The notes: generated from the letters alone by a model not told the origin. Numbered from the stretch's first letter, positions 47,701-62,800 are shown. The stretch is 64,000 bases of DNA from Daphnia carinata (GCF_022539665.2 NC_081337.1:5494679-5558678), one strand, 5' to 3'. Made by a program: numbers and translations.

Positions 47701-50700
47701 GCCAAGTTTCCTTTCGTCCGGCAATCCCTAGGAATCTGTACTCTAGTTCTACAACGCTAAGTTTTGCCTTCCATCGAAACACTGTTTCACCATTCTGCCT
47801 TTGCTGTATATGGGCGTAAAAAGAAGCCGAACTGGGGGGGGGGGAGGGTTAAGTTTACATTCATTGTGTCAGTCGAGTTCCTTGGTCTGTACGAATGGTC
47901 CTGTTTCATTCCCGCGTTCTCTCTGACGTCTGCATCCAACCGTCCCACTCGTTCAAAATGATAAGCGCTTGTAATTAGGTGAAAACGGCAAAACGCTCGG
48001 AAGCACTTTTGGCTAGTGGCGTACACACTTTGTTTTGCCGCTTTCCGCAAAAAAAGATTAGCCTAAAAGGGTGGCATAATTAGTAGAATGTCTTGTCGCG
48101 TCAACAGCTGATTTGATTGAGTTAAGAAGTTGCGAGTCGTTGGCTTCCCATCTCCGTATACGAGGAATGGCCGATTGCGTTCGTGCGAAAAGGGAATCTT
48201 GGCGAAAAAAACATCGAAGGGCAGTGGGTCTTGCACTCATGGTCGTTAATCCATGTTTTAGTGGTCAGCTCGTCTCGCGGTTTAATACCCCCGTTGATGG
48301 AATCATTTTCGACGCCCATCCGTTAAAATACTATTACCTCCATCTCGCGCTGGTTTCTGTCCTCTTATTACCCATTGTACCTTGTATCGTAATCATTGAT
48401 TGATTCCTCTTGGGATTCATAGCAATCCCATCATTTCCCATCGACTTCTAAGTCTATAGGGGAAGTCAGACTTGACGAATTGTTTTATTGATTTTCTTAC
48501 ACGTTTTAATTTTTTTTTTCGTCGGTGTGCTTACGGCTGTCAAAAGTTTCGTTAGCTCCTACACCCTTGCTAATGTGTCGCATATTGTGAAGCGCTACGG
48601 TTATATTCGTATCGAGGAGACAACAAAAAGAAGGGGGAAAAACAAGAGAAGCCTCATGTTAGTTTATACAAGTATAAATGCGTCATGTTGGGTTTGAAAA
48701 TGACCGGTCAGGGTCGAATGTCGTGTCGGTATCTCATTAGAATGGTTACAACTGGCAAAAGACTTTCCTCTTTTCTTTTGCTCTCTTTGTATGTGTCCTG
48801 TTTCTCCTATTCGCTTCCCCACTCCTCCCACTAGCAGCACAGGCGGTATGGCAAACAGTCAAAGAATAATACCTCCCACGGACAGCAAGAGCGGAGAGAA
48901 CAAAAAATAAGAGAAGGCGGAGGGGGGTAGTGAAGATCCCGCAGGAACGGCTTCTCCTCACGGGAGCCATTCAACATGCAAACTCGGGCCACATACACAT
49001 AGGGGAAAAGAGAACGGGTCGGAATTCCGGTGGCCTCGTTAACCGCACGACGATCGTAAAGCACCTGCCTTTATATCCCCCTCCCTATTTTTTTTTTTTT
49101 TTTTTTGGCCGCAATTTTTTTTCTTTTGGCTGCGCGTCGACTCCACCCCAAACTGGAGACTCTTAGTCAGACGGGGGGGGGTATCAGGAGAGATATGTAT
49201 CCGTGCTTGTATATATCTACATAGCTAGCTATTTTCACTATATAAAGAAACAGCTTTGGAATGTATAAATAAATGGATGCCGTGTTGTGTTCTGCCACTG
49301 TCGGGGGCCTCATATGGAAAGAAGGGAAGGAGAGAGGGGGGATGATAACCGCGCCGCTGGCGTGACCAACTACTTCAAATTGGACGACGCTTGCACTGTA
49401 TGAATAGCAGTGGTCAGCATTATTGCTGGCAAAGGCATAGGCCGTACAGCGTCGTAGAGCGGTGGGGGTGTGTGTGTGTGTGTGTGAAGACCGGATGATC
49501 CATGGGCATATGCGCATTAACGGCTTTGCATTTCTTGTTTTTTTTTTGTTTTTTTTTGCTTATGTCGTTACAAACTGGCGACTTATTTTGCCAGATTTTT
49601 TATTTTTCAAATGCACTTGTCAATCGATGGCTGTTTTTTTTGTTGTTGTTTTGTCTACCACCTGGTGAACTACTGCAACTCTGTTCTTTTTCTCGCTAAA
49701 TAATTCATTGAATTGCTGATTACGAATAGCGATTTAAACCGCGTGGGGAGAAATGCGCTATCGCGTTTGCCGATTTTCATCGTGTCTAGATAAGTATTCA
49801 CACGGAAGTCGACTGGCCTTTCCTACTCTATTTGTCTTCGCCCCCCTTTACATTCCAGTCAGTCTGCTTGTAAGTCATTGTATGTCAAGGGATTCTGTGT
49901 GTCACACCTAACGACAGTATCTCGTTCTGCTTTTAGTCCTCCTGCAATTTACATTACTACTAGGAATAGGAAGCGTCATTCACCACACTCGATCGAAATA
50001 TCCTAAATGCCAACCAATTGCTAATCCGATTCCCTTTTTCTTTCTTGCTACTGTAAAACTCGTGCCGCCAAATTTTCCTGAGCCATTTAAACATTCATAA
50101 AAAAAAAAAAATACTCAACGCATGTTAGACAAACTAGCGATGCACCGCGATGTCAGGTGGTGTGTAGTACTCGCCTCCCAGAGTTCACTGGAGATCACAC
50201 TGACACACATTTTTTTTTTTGCCCTATCGTTTTGCTAGTCTCGTGTGAAGGCAACACATTCTTATCTATAAATGAAAACAGGTGACATCTCCAAGAACTG
50301 TCAATAAAATGAAATCAATCGATTGTCTTATACGTGCACGGACTTGAAAAAAAAAAAAACGACTGGCGAACGGGAACTGTACAAGGCAGCGTGAGACTAG
50401 ACAGCTAGATAAGGAGGGGAGGAGGATGGAGGAGAACCAACCTTGCTTGTAGCAAGAAAAAAAAAAAAAAAAAGGTTTTGAATGAATATCAAGCACTGTG
50501 GGAAGGTCCCCACCTGCTGCTACCGCTGCCCGTTTCCGATGTATCCGTTTTGGCCAAGTGCCGCAGCCGTCGAGTCTCTTTTATTTTGCGTATCACAATG
50601 CGTAGAGCCATTTGTTTCATTTGACTGTCGTATTCCGCTGGCCGTCGCGTGCCCAACAGTTCGGTCAAAGATTCAGAGAAGGGTAGCTAAAGATTTCTAA

Positions 50701-53247
50701 TAGTGACAGTTTGACTGGCAGATTTCCGATTAAAACTAACGTTCAATATCGATTAATACTATTCCAACTATGCAATTCTATCGATCTAGTCTTTCGCAGA
50801 TGTATTCGCTTCGTATCCATGGGATCCCAGACGTTTTCTTCGCTAACGTAGACATGCCTATATCGTTTTTTTTTTTTACCGTTGAATGTCTACGATTTGC
50901 TGTTGACATTAAGTCAGTTTTTTTTTGTTTTGGTTTTTGCAAGTGTACACTATCCATACGTCTCGCTAAAGTCTAGGACGGACGGGGGAATCGATCGACT
51001 TCGTTGAAAAGGACAAATGCTGGGCTTTCTGTATCTTTTCTTCTCGGAGGGGGGGGATAATTTTCTGAAGAAAAAAAAAACGTTCAACTTGCCTTTTTCG
51101 CTTTATTATCTGTCTTTGAACTGCGCAACTCTCGGTGACGAACAGAGCAACAACCCTTTGCTCTTTTGTTTCTTTGACTCTTTTGATTCCCGCATCCATT
51201 TGCATTGGAAATGGCAACGAGGTATCCCGCGTACCAGATACCGTTTTTTTTTTTTTACTACATGCCCGTCTTGATTATGATACAGCAAAACAATGGGGGG
51301 GGGGGAAGAAAAAAAAAATTTGACAGGCGCTTTTATCTGGTGCCTTTCATCTTTCTTCATTTGTTTCGTTGTGCGTAGTGCCGTGAGGGAATGTTGAGGA
51401 CGCGCAAAAGTGTCGATGCCTGGTGTTGTTTTTCTCAGAGAGTATAATCAACACGTATACATATCTACATGGTGTGTGTCTTTTCTGAAGCATTTCTCTA
51501 ATTTAGTGGATTCAAATCTGCGAATACAAATGAGAAATTAGTCACGTGAGTGGAGTGGGTTCGTGTGAACCTCTTTTTTTTTTTACCGATGGGCCCCTGT
51601 TTTCCTGTAGTCGAATAAAAATAATCCCGTGGCATCGAAACACAAATGAGATAAGAAGATCGACAATCAGCATAAGGACTTTTTTTTTTTTTTTTTTTTT
51701 TTCAGCGTCGACGTAATTGGTCTGCAGATCGATAAACGAAAGCTAGGAGTTGTACCGTAGTGTTTTTCTCGACTCTTATTCGTCCCGTTTTACTTGTCGT
51801 GAAAATAAACACGGAATGGAGGATTTCAGTTTTACATCTACTTATCTAACACAATGAAGCCAGATGGGATGAAATAAGAGAGGCGCTGATTGTGCATCTC
51901 ATTAGCCCCGGTCGCTAATGATTTTGATTTGTCATTTTCAGACTAAGTTTTTGTTTTTGTTCATTTTTTTTTTCTTTTTCAAAGGGAATCTGCCCTACCG
52001 TTATTTTGTTTTCTTTGTTATCGCATTTGCATTTAATTGGTACTCTACTACCAGAAGTCGAAACAAAATGGGGCAAATTGCTGTTCACCCGTTTCCTATT
52101 TTTAAGTGACACAATTTTCCCTATGCGAAATGTGACATGAGTCATGCAACAACAAAAAGAAGTGGGTAGAAAGCTGGAAAAAGCGAGAGGGGAGATTGGC
52201 GGAAGTAAATCCCAACATATTTTGAATCGAATCTGATGGATGAATGAAATAATATCTGTGAGTGGAGGTAGACAAAGGTGGGCGGTGAAACGAGAAGCAG
52301 GAGAAAATGTCATCAAAAGGCATAGGGGACAGCAGTCGAAGGAAATTTGAATACGTCAACTCAGGTACGTTTATTACAACAAACTTGCACAAAAATGCAA
52401 TGGCGTAGGCTAAAAAAACAAACAAAAAAAACTAGGAAAGGCAGAGTAGCGATGGGCGCAGCCTTTTCCATAAAAACAAAGAATTTTTCATAGCTCTGGT
52501 AATATATCTTTATGGTCATTCATCTGATTCATTCCCTGGTTAAATTCCCTAGAAATGCGTTCTTAAATCTCACCTTTTACCCCGAGCATTTTCCTTTTTT
52601 GTTTTGACCATTTTGTGCTCTGTTTTCTCGTTTTGCTTATTCATTTTTTTTCCCCGAGTATTCCGTTGAGTGCCCAACGCTATGAAGTTGGGGATAAGGA
52701 AATATGAGCCGACTAAACGAATACCTAAACGTTGAGGCGCATTTGTAAAATCAACTGTAACGTGAAACAAAAAAAAAAAAAAAAGGGGAAACAATAATAC
52801 CACTAATGCTGTGCAAACGTACAGGTAGTGTTCCATTTAGCGAGAGAGAGAGAGAGAGAGAGGGGGAAAAGGAGAGAAGAATGAAATGAAAGGACTTTTG
52901 GATAGAGAGATAGCGAGAAAAGGTATGCGTGCGCATCGCAGGTCAAAAGCGATTGCGTCTGTATGGAGAAGAATTCGGCCGAAGCGGCCGTGTCGGCGTT
53001 TATAGATGTATATACCGCCGTTGCGTGTGAACCAGGTGGCAGAAGCCAGCCAGAAGTGGCCGTTGCCGTACTACTCTCGTTTCAATTGTTCCAGCTCTGG
53101 CCACTAGTACAATTTACCTATTCAAAGAGCTACGCCACTTGACTGTTGTTTCTGTTTCTGTTTTATTTTGCCTTGGCACACGACAAAACACTGATTATTC
53201 CGTTCCTGTGTGTTTCATTAGTATAACAAGCTCGTAACCAGAAAAAA
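41750..53247. other. gene-poor DNA upstream of the CARP start codon
   Basis: No confident gene. A possible minus-strand exon at 46745-46804 has a pyrimidine-rich acceptor, an AAG|GTGAGA donor and one open frame, but nothing connects to it. A CACGTG core sits in a small hairpin at 44230-44248. The stretch 44-46.3 kb has fewer homopolymers than its surroundings. TTTCATTAG just upstream of 53220 may be an acceptor for a 5' UTR exon of the CARP gene. Confidence 0.4.
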
Positions 53248-53759
53248 ATGGGGCTCGTCCAACGCCTTCTGGGATCCGGCGGGCAATTTGAAACGAGAAC
53301 AACAGTGACCAGCGCATCGTCATTTCTGTTTTCCCTATCCTTCGTCAAGGCCTACATGTCTTCGTTACTATTTGTTACAGCCCTACAGGGTTTCTGGATG
53401 CCATGGATTCTCATCCATCACCAGCCGCAAGGTAAGCACTTTCACGCAAAAGTCAACAAGCCAATGCATGACGAATCCTCATCGTCTACATCGCCTTTGT
53501 TTTTCAGACCCTGCCTAACAAAATCATGCAGAGCTCCCCCCCCCCCTTCTAAATGTGCAACCAATTAGAATGCTATGTGCATATATAATTTAGGATTCGT
53601 TGGAACGTTAAACAGTCAAGCCGAATACCTGGTAGTATTTTATGTTGATATTAGTATAGCGAAAGAGAAGGTTAGCCGTGTCTTTTTTCTTTTAATGCGC
53701 AACGCGCCGCGCGCCAACAACTTGCCACAACAAATCAGCTAATGAATTCATTAGCAGAG

Positions 53760-53800
<41 letters not shown>

Positions 53801-56800
53801 GTATGTCTCCGCCTTTCTCAGCAACTGCTTTTGATGGCTCGACCTCGTTGCTCGGCTATTCACTCTCACCTGGTAAACAGTGCAGCTAAGAGGCATCAAC
53901 TAGCCTGTTAGCTTTAGGTAGGATCTATGGCAGACGAATGGCTATAACGCAGCTAGTCGAGTGCCGAGTTAGCAAACAAAACGTAGAGAGCTTGTTCCAG
54001 TTTGACTAGGTTTCTCCGCAGTGTTGATTCTAATGTCGGTTACTTCCGCATCCAAGCCGATTGTCTGCCGCGAGGAAAATGGGAGTTTACATCGTTGGTA
54101 GCCTTTCGATACCGAACGATGGCAAAATTATAATAGCACAAGTTTTGGAATGAGAGCAGAATTGCCTTATACGTGCGTAGGGCCATGTCAGTTCAACCGC
54201 AAAGGCAGACTCATCGTTGAGGGATGGCCTTGTACCGACCATATCTACGCGTTTTTGGTACTACTCAAAGCACCCAAACTTCAGTCGCAAATCAAAGGGC
54301 GAAACTGGGGCTTCACACAGGTGTATTCTTAGTGGTTTTTTTTTTTTTCTTCTAAACTACCGTTGACGTACATCGAAGAGTCAATTTGACTTCGATATCC
54401 ACGCTAGACCCTTTAAGGCAATTTCGCCCCACTTTTGGATCGGGTACTCTTTAAAGCTTGAAAAATAGGGCTAAGGGTTTGAACGCGGTTATTGTCCACT
54501 ATAGAACGGAAATCGGGATCGCGATCTCTGCTGCGAATGAAAAGAAAAAAAGTGAATGTCATCAGCTGCCGATTGCCGTGCCGCGTTCAAAGGGAAATCG
54601 ATTCACTTTGGGCCGACGCTAACGATGGGTTGGAAGGCCTCGACTCGTCGTCGCCGTCGACGATGAGCGTACGTGTAACGACGGCATCACGGCGCGTTGA
54701 CTCGACGAGTGTTTTGACGATCTCTCGGTGATGCTCCTGGCATTTGCAAGCGCTAGGTCAGGCCTAACCGCGCTTAACCGGATAACGAGGCCTGTCGCTC
54801 AGCGCCCCATCCGAATGCATCTCGCCTATTTTTCTCTTTTTTTTTTATTTTTTTTTTTTATTCCTTCCCAATGTCGATCCGTTCGAATTCAAAACTTGAA
54901 AGAAAAATAAATAAAGATTCGAGGGAAAAATAGAGATGATGGTTACTCGTTAACCATTAACGCAGGTAGAACAGGGGTTTGGTATAGGCCACGTCATCTT
55001 GGGAGGACCCATCTTTGTGATTAGATTATTTTTTTTCTTGATCGTTGAAGTATGAATTATTAGGCGAGTGAGACTTGAGAGAAAAGTGGAAGAGACGCGC
55101 GCGAGTACGAAATGGACTACTATGGGATGTATCATTGCTCACCTGTCGCAATTCACACCTGAGATCATCTATACTGGGATTGCTACGCCCCACTTTCTGC
55201 CCTCCCTTCCGTTTGCCTGGAACAAATCAATCAGTTCATCTGACTGCGTCCCTTTCCCTTCTCCGTCGCTTCTCATATTCTGTCCCAGACATTCGGCTAG
55301 TAAATATTTTTTTTGCTTGAACATCTTCTTCGTCTAGTGCTCGCGTCCGTGTTTCACTTGCTTCATCTCGAAAAATAACAAAATTAAAAGCTACTAAAGC
55401 AGAACATGGTAATGTTCAATAGTTAAGAGAGCAGTTCACTTGCATTCGATCGACTGCCATTTTACTTTGTAGCGTAGTTGGTGTAGCCCTACGGCGTGCA
55501 AACGAATCTCCCTTTCCTGCTTATTTATTTATTTTTTTTTTATTTCTCCTCCTCCAACAATTTTAAAAGAAGAACTCTATTGGGGAAAATCACAGAGTGC
55601 GGACCAGCGATTCGCGCTTAATGCACATCGAAATAGCGCTGAGTTGACTCTTGTAACAAGCGAGTAACGAAACTAGAGAAATGAGCTAGAAATAAAATAG
55701 GAAAAAAAAAAAAAAAAAAAAGAAGAGAAATGAGGGTGGAGTTGGCGAGAAGCTAGAGAAAGCTAATCAGCGATGCTCGACGATTCCAACCGGTAGTCTT
55801 CTTCTGTACTGTGTATATCCGTCAAGGCAGTAGAGCGCTACCCGAGACGAACCGGACCTCTTTGACCGTTTCCCGAAAAAAGGTTCAGCTCACGGGCGGA
55901 ATACCAAACGAACTTTTGCTTACATTTTTCTTTTACTTCTTACTTTTGTCCCTTTTTGTTTCGCGGTAAAGAGTAGGCGCCCCCCTTTTTTTTTTTTTTC
56001 TTCCATTTTATTTTGTTAAGAATTAAGGAGGTTTTTTTTTTTTTTTCCTATCACGTTGGCCAAGAACGTGGTAGCTGCCGGCCGAGTGAACTAAATAATA
56101 AATCACGATTGCCCTACACAAAACGCGGTGTTGACTTTTGTGCCTGCATAGAACGAACCGATACAAAAAAAAAAAAACTACAAAATAAATTGAAAAAGTC
56201 TAAAGCCCAGCGTATTGATGCAACTCGCTGTTAAGAGATCAATTAGCTTCAAAGGAAAGTAAACTCGACATGAAAGAGAGCGAACCAATTTCTACCCTGT
56301 TATTTACCAACAATTTCTTTTGTAAAAATGGACTACATGCATTACGTCAAACCTTTTTATCCGCACGTTATTCAGCCCTTCCCGCTAGTATCAACATCCA
56401 TTAACTAAGAGTCTTATTGTTGAACCTGTTTTATTTTTTTCTCTTTCTTTTCTTCATTTTCCATACACTCATGATTTTTCTTTTTTTTTATTTTTTTTTT
56501 TTTCTCTCCAATGTTGATGCCGCTGCTAACTGGGGAAAAACAAACACAGGGGCTTCAGCCGTTTCATGGGAAGATTGGTGGACCTACGAAGGAATCTCAG
56601 GTGAGCCAATCGATTAAGCTGATCTTTCAGCACGTTCTATTTTTATTTTATTTTATTTTTTTATTGATTTGTCCTTATTTTCGGTAGGGAAAATATTTAC
56701 ACTAAATGCAGACCTAAATATGCACGTGTGCATTGTAACAGATTTTTTTTTTTTTTTTTTTTTTTTTATTACTTGTCAAGTTACTAGTGCGTGGTAGGTA

Positions 56801-59800
56801 GGCGTTAGCGTAGGCTAAATGTCGTTCCCTTTTTTCTTTTTTTTTTTTTCCCTCGACTCTTAAATCTGTCTGTAAATTGTTATTCCACGTACAAGTTTTC
56901 ACCACTAGTAGAACGCAGCATATCTTGGAATTGGTTGTACCGCTGCTTCGTTGTATAGATATCAGAGCCGGAATCGATATGTTGGAGCTTTCAGTTGAAA
57001 GGTTTCGTTTCTTTACACCCCGTCTGTTCTCTCTGCCCCTCTAAATGTTTGTTGGTGTTTTTTTGTGTGTGTTGTGCAGCTTTTCTGTATCTGACGGCGT
57101 GAACCGCCTCTTTTTTTTTTCTTCTCCGGCCTTGTAACGCACGTATAGTAGAGAGTGTGTGCTACATGGACAATGGCTCGTTAACCGAGGCGTTCCACGC
57201 CGACTAACGGAGCAGGGGTTTCAGGGCGTATAGAAAAACGGGGAAGAAACACAAGAGACTTGCGTCACGCCGAGAAGAAGGAAAAAAAACAAACAAGGTT
57301 TACCTAAAACGGAAGAGACGGAAGGACGACTCGGGTCTCGGTTGTTGTGAGCGACGTGAGCGTAGCCAAGCCGATAGCAGCTAAGGGGGGGGGGGGGGGA
57401 GAAAAAGAAGAAGGCGAACGGGAATGCCAAGGAGCAAAGTGGGATCGACACTGTGTAGAGCGAAGGAGAGCAAGGAAAGCCTTTCTCAGCTTTTATCTAT
57501 CCCGAGAGATCACTCTTGCACGCCCGTACTATAGTTACACATCGTCCTTCTTTGCCTTTCTTATCGTGACTATATCGGACAAGAAAACGTTTCCCCTTCA
57601 TGGCTAGCGCCATTTTCAACGAGCCCAATGTTCCTTGTTTTCTTCTTGTAGAATTCTGTTTTTGTTTGAGAAAAAAAAACTAATGTGGTGTGTGCCTAGC
57701 TATTTCTCGTTGTCTTTGGAGGCTCCCAATCGCATGGTCGACCATTGCTATACAGCCGTGTTCGATCGAATTTAATCAGTTTTTTTTTTTCCTCTTCTAT
57801 TTCGTGTACATTGGTTAGTTTGGTCTCCAGTATGTCGGACGATGCTGCGAGATGTTCTTCTTTTTTCTTGCTTCTCACTCAGCTTTTTTTTTTGTACATT
57901 TTCTTTGAGCAAAATGTCGATTCGATTCTTCGTCCTTTTTTTTTTTTCCTATGTTATTTCTTATTCCTTACTCGCCATTTCTTTTTCCCCCCCTTCTTTT
58001 TTTTTTTTTTCTTGGCTTCTTCCTTTCGTCGGCGACGATCATCAGTTGCTATGGCGCCAATCGAATCAGACCTGATCAATCTCCAGGGGAGAGTTGGATT
58101 CGGAATTGGATTTCGCTCAAAGAAAATCGAACGCTCGACTACATCCATTCTCTCTTCTTATTCCTTTTTATTTATTTTCTTTTTTTAGTAGAGCCCAGAC
58201 AACTGTGTTGACATCGATCCCCCTTATAAATATAAACAGTTAGCTATATGGCCTATGATAATATCCCTCCGTGTTTATCCCGCGTTTTACCTGTACAAAT
58301 TAAAATGCGCCACAAAGCGTAAACCTGATGCACTATGTTTGTATATTTGCTTCCGTAATCAGGACCGGCATTTTGGGGCCTGATCAATCCAGAATGGTCC
58401 ATGTGCAACCGAGGACGTCGTCAATCACCGATCAACATTGAGCCGTCTCAGCTCCTCTTCGATCCTAACCTGCGACCGCTTCATATCGATAAGAACACGG
58501 TAAGATAACTCATCATTGCCCGTCGTTTTCATTGTGAACAAACGCGTGTGCCTGTCCTTACTCTTGTTGGACGCGATTGTCCCGCTAATCCAGCTTCCCT
58601 GCCGGGCAAAAAAAAAAAAAAAAAAAAAAAGAAAGAGATGGAACAAGGGTAGAGGATGCTAATAGAGAAGGGCGTGGCGAATCAGTACTGAGAAAGGCAG
58701 TCGCTTTGAATAACACAAGCCTTATCTCCTGTGTAGGGCACTCTACCGTCTTCAGGGTCATATCAGCACAGCAATTGGAGCGAGTGAAGGAGCTTGCCGA
58801 AGCGTCGGGAAAGGCTAATGACGAAGAGTGTAGAGTGATTATCATGTATGGAGAAGAAGAAGAAGAAGAAAGAGATGAATCGAGACTTGCCGCTCGCTAT
58901 GACTAGTAGATGTTGAAAAAAAAAAAAAAAAAATAAATCTCGGTTTAGATAGGTAGTGGGGGAACTTTGAACATCACCGCCAACGCCTTGTCTCTCGCTT
59001 TTGTATATCATTAGTTTCGAGAGCCTGCCGTCTCTTCGCTAACTATGACGCTAGTTCATTGGAATGAAACGATAGGGGGAAACCGAGGGCGCTGGTGATT
59101 ATTCCATTGGGTTGCCATTGCATTCGGTATTAGCATCGGTACGAGGCTCTCATTTTTAACAAAACTCGTACACGCATCACAGTCTATTGAGCTCTGCTTG
59201 ATTCCCCAATTACGATGTTGCAAACGCTCTTGCACTCCCGCCCCCAATTCTATCTGTGTGTGCGTGTGTGTGGAAAGCTCTATGGATGCTGCTGGTTGTT
59301 CTTTTGTTTTTATTAAGGCCATCAAGTTACGCTTGTTCAGCTACTGACAGCGTATCTTTAGCTGTTCTTTGTTGTGCTCAGTTTTTTTTTTGTTTTGTTT
59401 TTTTACCTTTAACATTTTAATCAGGTGGCGGGTTATTTGACCAATATGGGCCAAGGACTGATTTTCACGGTGGACAATAGCAGTAAGCCGAGCGTTAACC
59501 TGACCGGCGGACCACTCTCCTATAAATACGAATGGCACCAAATGGCACTGCATTTTGGATTGAACAATCAGACGGGTTCCGAGCACACGATCGCCGGCCG
59601 GGCATTCCCAGCCGAGGTAAATGTCATGGACAATTTGTCTTGTATAAACAATGCATTCAAATGGAACGATATAAACACGGAAGGACGACAATGTCGCGTT
59701 TCAAAGTCAAACGTGTTTTCTAAAAGGCAATTTTTCTTTTTTTTTTTTTTTTTTTTTTTTGTAATTTGAACCGATTGTTAAACGATCTAGTTACAAGTCT

Positions 59801-62800
59801 TCGGATTCAACACTCAACTGTACAGCACTTACAGCGAAGCCCTGGACTCGCCGAACGGCATTGTCGCCATCTCCGTTCTCATCCAGGTACATCACATTTC
59901 GATTGTTTAGTACGTACGATGTTAATCGTCAACAAAAGTAGATCTGCTTTGCATCCCCCCGAACCGTTTAGCTGGTTGTTGTTATTATCTTTCATTTTTC
60001 TTTTTTTTTTTTTAAACTTAAACAAACGTGATGCCATTATATGCATGCTTCAAAATAGCTCGAGCTTATTTCGTACAACTGTCCAGTAGACGATCCTCGA
60101 TCGCGCCATGACGCACGCGAACGCGTCCTGGACGCTTGTCTTGTGCGCCGCGAGGTTTTTCGTTTTTCTTTCGCCCTGTTTTTTTTTGTTTTTCTTTCTG
60201 TTAGAAACACGCGATGGACGTCCATTATGTCCCTGCGTCCAATTGACCCGAGTGGAAATAGGGTTGAAATGGACGTTGGACTTTGATCCAGGCCACATAA
60301 GCTATTCTTCGTTACGTTATACCCACCTATCAATCTTGTAGTTTTCTTTTTTTTTCTCTCTCTATCTATCCTGAATGAACGAAAAAGAAATTAAGCACAG
60401 GTCATGTCGAGGGATGTACGTACGATAGGAATGGGATGTGGTTGATTTTAGGGAGGCGAATTTCGTTCGAAGTGCGTGAGTTTCTCATTGATTGACATCA
60501 GCATCCTGTTCGACAGTCTCTTCCCCCTTCCGCATGACTTGTCATGATTTCCGGACGGTCTTCCAATTTCACTTTTTGTGGAAAATGCGATGGTGGTGCA
60601 CACGTCCGCCGATCGTAATTAATTGGGCATTCACTCTGCAACTGTTTCAATTGATTCCAATCCTATCGATTTCGTCTTTTGTTTTGCCTTGTGGCGCTGA
60701 TGGGTTTGACTTATTCACAAACCCTTTTTTTTTTTCAATTCGGCTGATCGCAATCGATACGATGGAATAATTGATACAGACAGGTACGCAGAGGTATTGC
60801 TGGATAAGTTCTTGAAAGGGCGTGATCTATGGAAATGACGAGCACATTCTTTTTTTTTTTTTTTTTTTTGATTTATACCGTGTTGCTTTGTATTTTTAAT
60901 TTCAAGAAGCATTTTTACCCGTTTGATGTATTACAATACGACTGGCCATCCTTGACATGAGGGATTTCACCTTTGGGAAATGATTCCACTTTTCTGTTAT
61001 TTATTTATTTCTCTCGAGCTTCCTGTCTAGCGCCTTTGCATCCTCCGCCAAGGGCGTGCTTTTTATTTTCAGTTTTTTTTCTTTTTTGTTGTGTGGCTCC
61101 CTTTTTTTTTCCATCCTGCATTTTGGCCCCGACCGCTGCGGCGGACGACGCTCGGGACCTTGGAGTCATTGAAGCGAGTGCTTTGGTGGGCCCCCTTTGC
61201 ACTCGCACAACTCCCGGCTCCGCAGCTCCGTCTGTCAATTGATCATTTAAACCCGACACGCCCTGCCGCTCCCGCTCCTTTTTTATTTGCCTCTCTGCCA
61301 CCTTGCACAAGTGTACACAAGGCCCTTCTTTTTTTTTTTTACTCCGTCCATGTTTTGTAAATATATATATATGCATCCCTAACATACCGCCCACTGCAAG
61401 CGGTGTACCCCGACGTGCGGGCCCCAAAGTCCATAAATCAACTGTCTCGACTCTCCTTGTGTGATATTTGTCAGCCGCTTGAACTTCTTCCGGCCATCCC
61501 TTTGTGTTATTTAAAAAAGAAAAATGTGTATTTTGTTGTGTGCGTTACGTTCTTTTAAGCAAATAACGAATCGTCCTTTCTCGTTGCTTAGATTGGCGAT
61601 ACGTCGCAGCAGACGACCGAGTTTCGCCTCTTGATGGAGCACATCACGAAAATCGAGCGACACGGTCAGTCATCTGTGAAATGCGCTCATTCCTTCTTGT
61701 TTAGCAAAACATGACCGTCGTTATTGATACTGGGTTGTGTTTTTTGGCCGAAAACGATTAACAATTCGAATTGCCTGTATAATGCAGGCTCGACAAAGAT
61801 AAAGAGAGGGTTGCTCCAACCAGGGCAAGAGCGGTCCATGCCGGCGCTCAGTCTCAAGCTCCTCTTGCCGCCAACAGATTATTACATCACGTACGAAGGA
61901 TCAGCTACGACTCCGGCGTGCCAAGAAACGGCCACATGGATCGTGTTCAACCGTCCTCTTTACATCACCGAACAACAGGTCTGTGATGACATTGTCCTCT
62001 TCTCTCTTTGGTTTGTGCTTGTCTGGTTGTAATCAGCACTTGTGTGTCGTCTCTTTTTCACAACAGTTATATGCCTTGAGGGGCTTGAAACGAGGTTCTC
62101 CCAATCCCAATCACAACCAACTGATCAAGTCTTCATTTTCGTCGCCGTCCTTGTCAATAACGGCTGATCCCATGGGCAACAATTATCGGCCCATCCAGCC
62201 GACTCATCATCGACCTGTTCGCACCAATATTGACTTCACTTCGTCAGAGGTAAGATGTCGTTTTCGTCTTTGACTTATGTAGATGTCGTGCGAGAAATAG
62301 GATCATCCTAAAAAGCGCGCTTCTGTACAATCAGGATGTGCCAAATTCTATTTTGCTCTCTGTTTCCGGTTTTTTTTTTTTTTTTGTTGCCCCTTCTGTT
62401 TGCGCTGGAAGAAAGCTTGCGAGTTCAAACAGATGTCGGATGTGAAAGGGGGAACTAAAGCAATTCCATCCGGATCCAACAGTCATATTTGCCCACGCTC
62501 GGAGGGCGCCGTCTGTTTCTCGTTCAGCTTTCGTTCGTATGCTGCGAGACGCTATTAACGGATAACACAAAGTATAGACGAATCGTGGGGAGTGGGGTAT
62601 TTCGAAAAGGGGGGGGGAGGAAAAGATTTTGATGTTGTTGATAAGCTAATCAAGTTTAACGCTTTCTGACTCTTCCCACTTGGAAAAGGGGAAATGCACG
62701 AACGGAAATGTTCGCAAGGCAATTCGATTTGGTTTTCTTTCCCGCCCATCTCTTGATGGACGTCGCGATTTTTTGTTTCGTTTTTTTTTTTTTTTTTTTT

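Noticed and set aside
54492-54731. 79-codon frame in CARP intron 1
   Set aside because: CpG-rich and mildly protein-like, but no family, no clear splice sites and no link to the CARP frame.
58706-58906. 66-codon frame in CARP intron 3
   Set aside because: Ends in a GAA repeat, has no splice context and lies within an intron fixed by conserved flanking exons.
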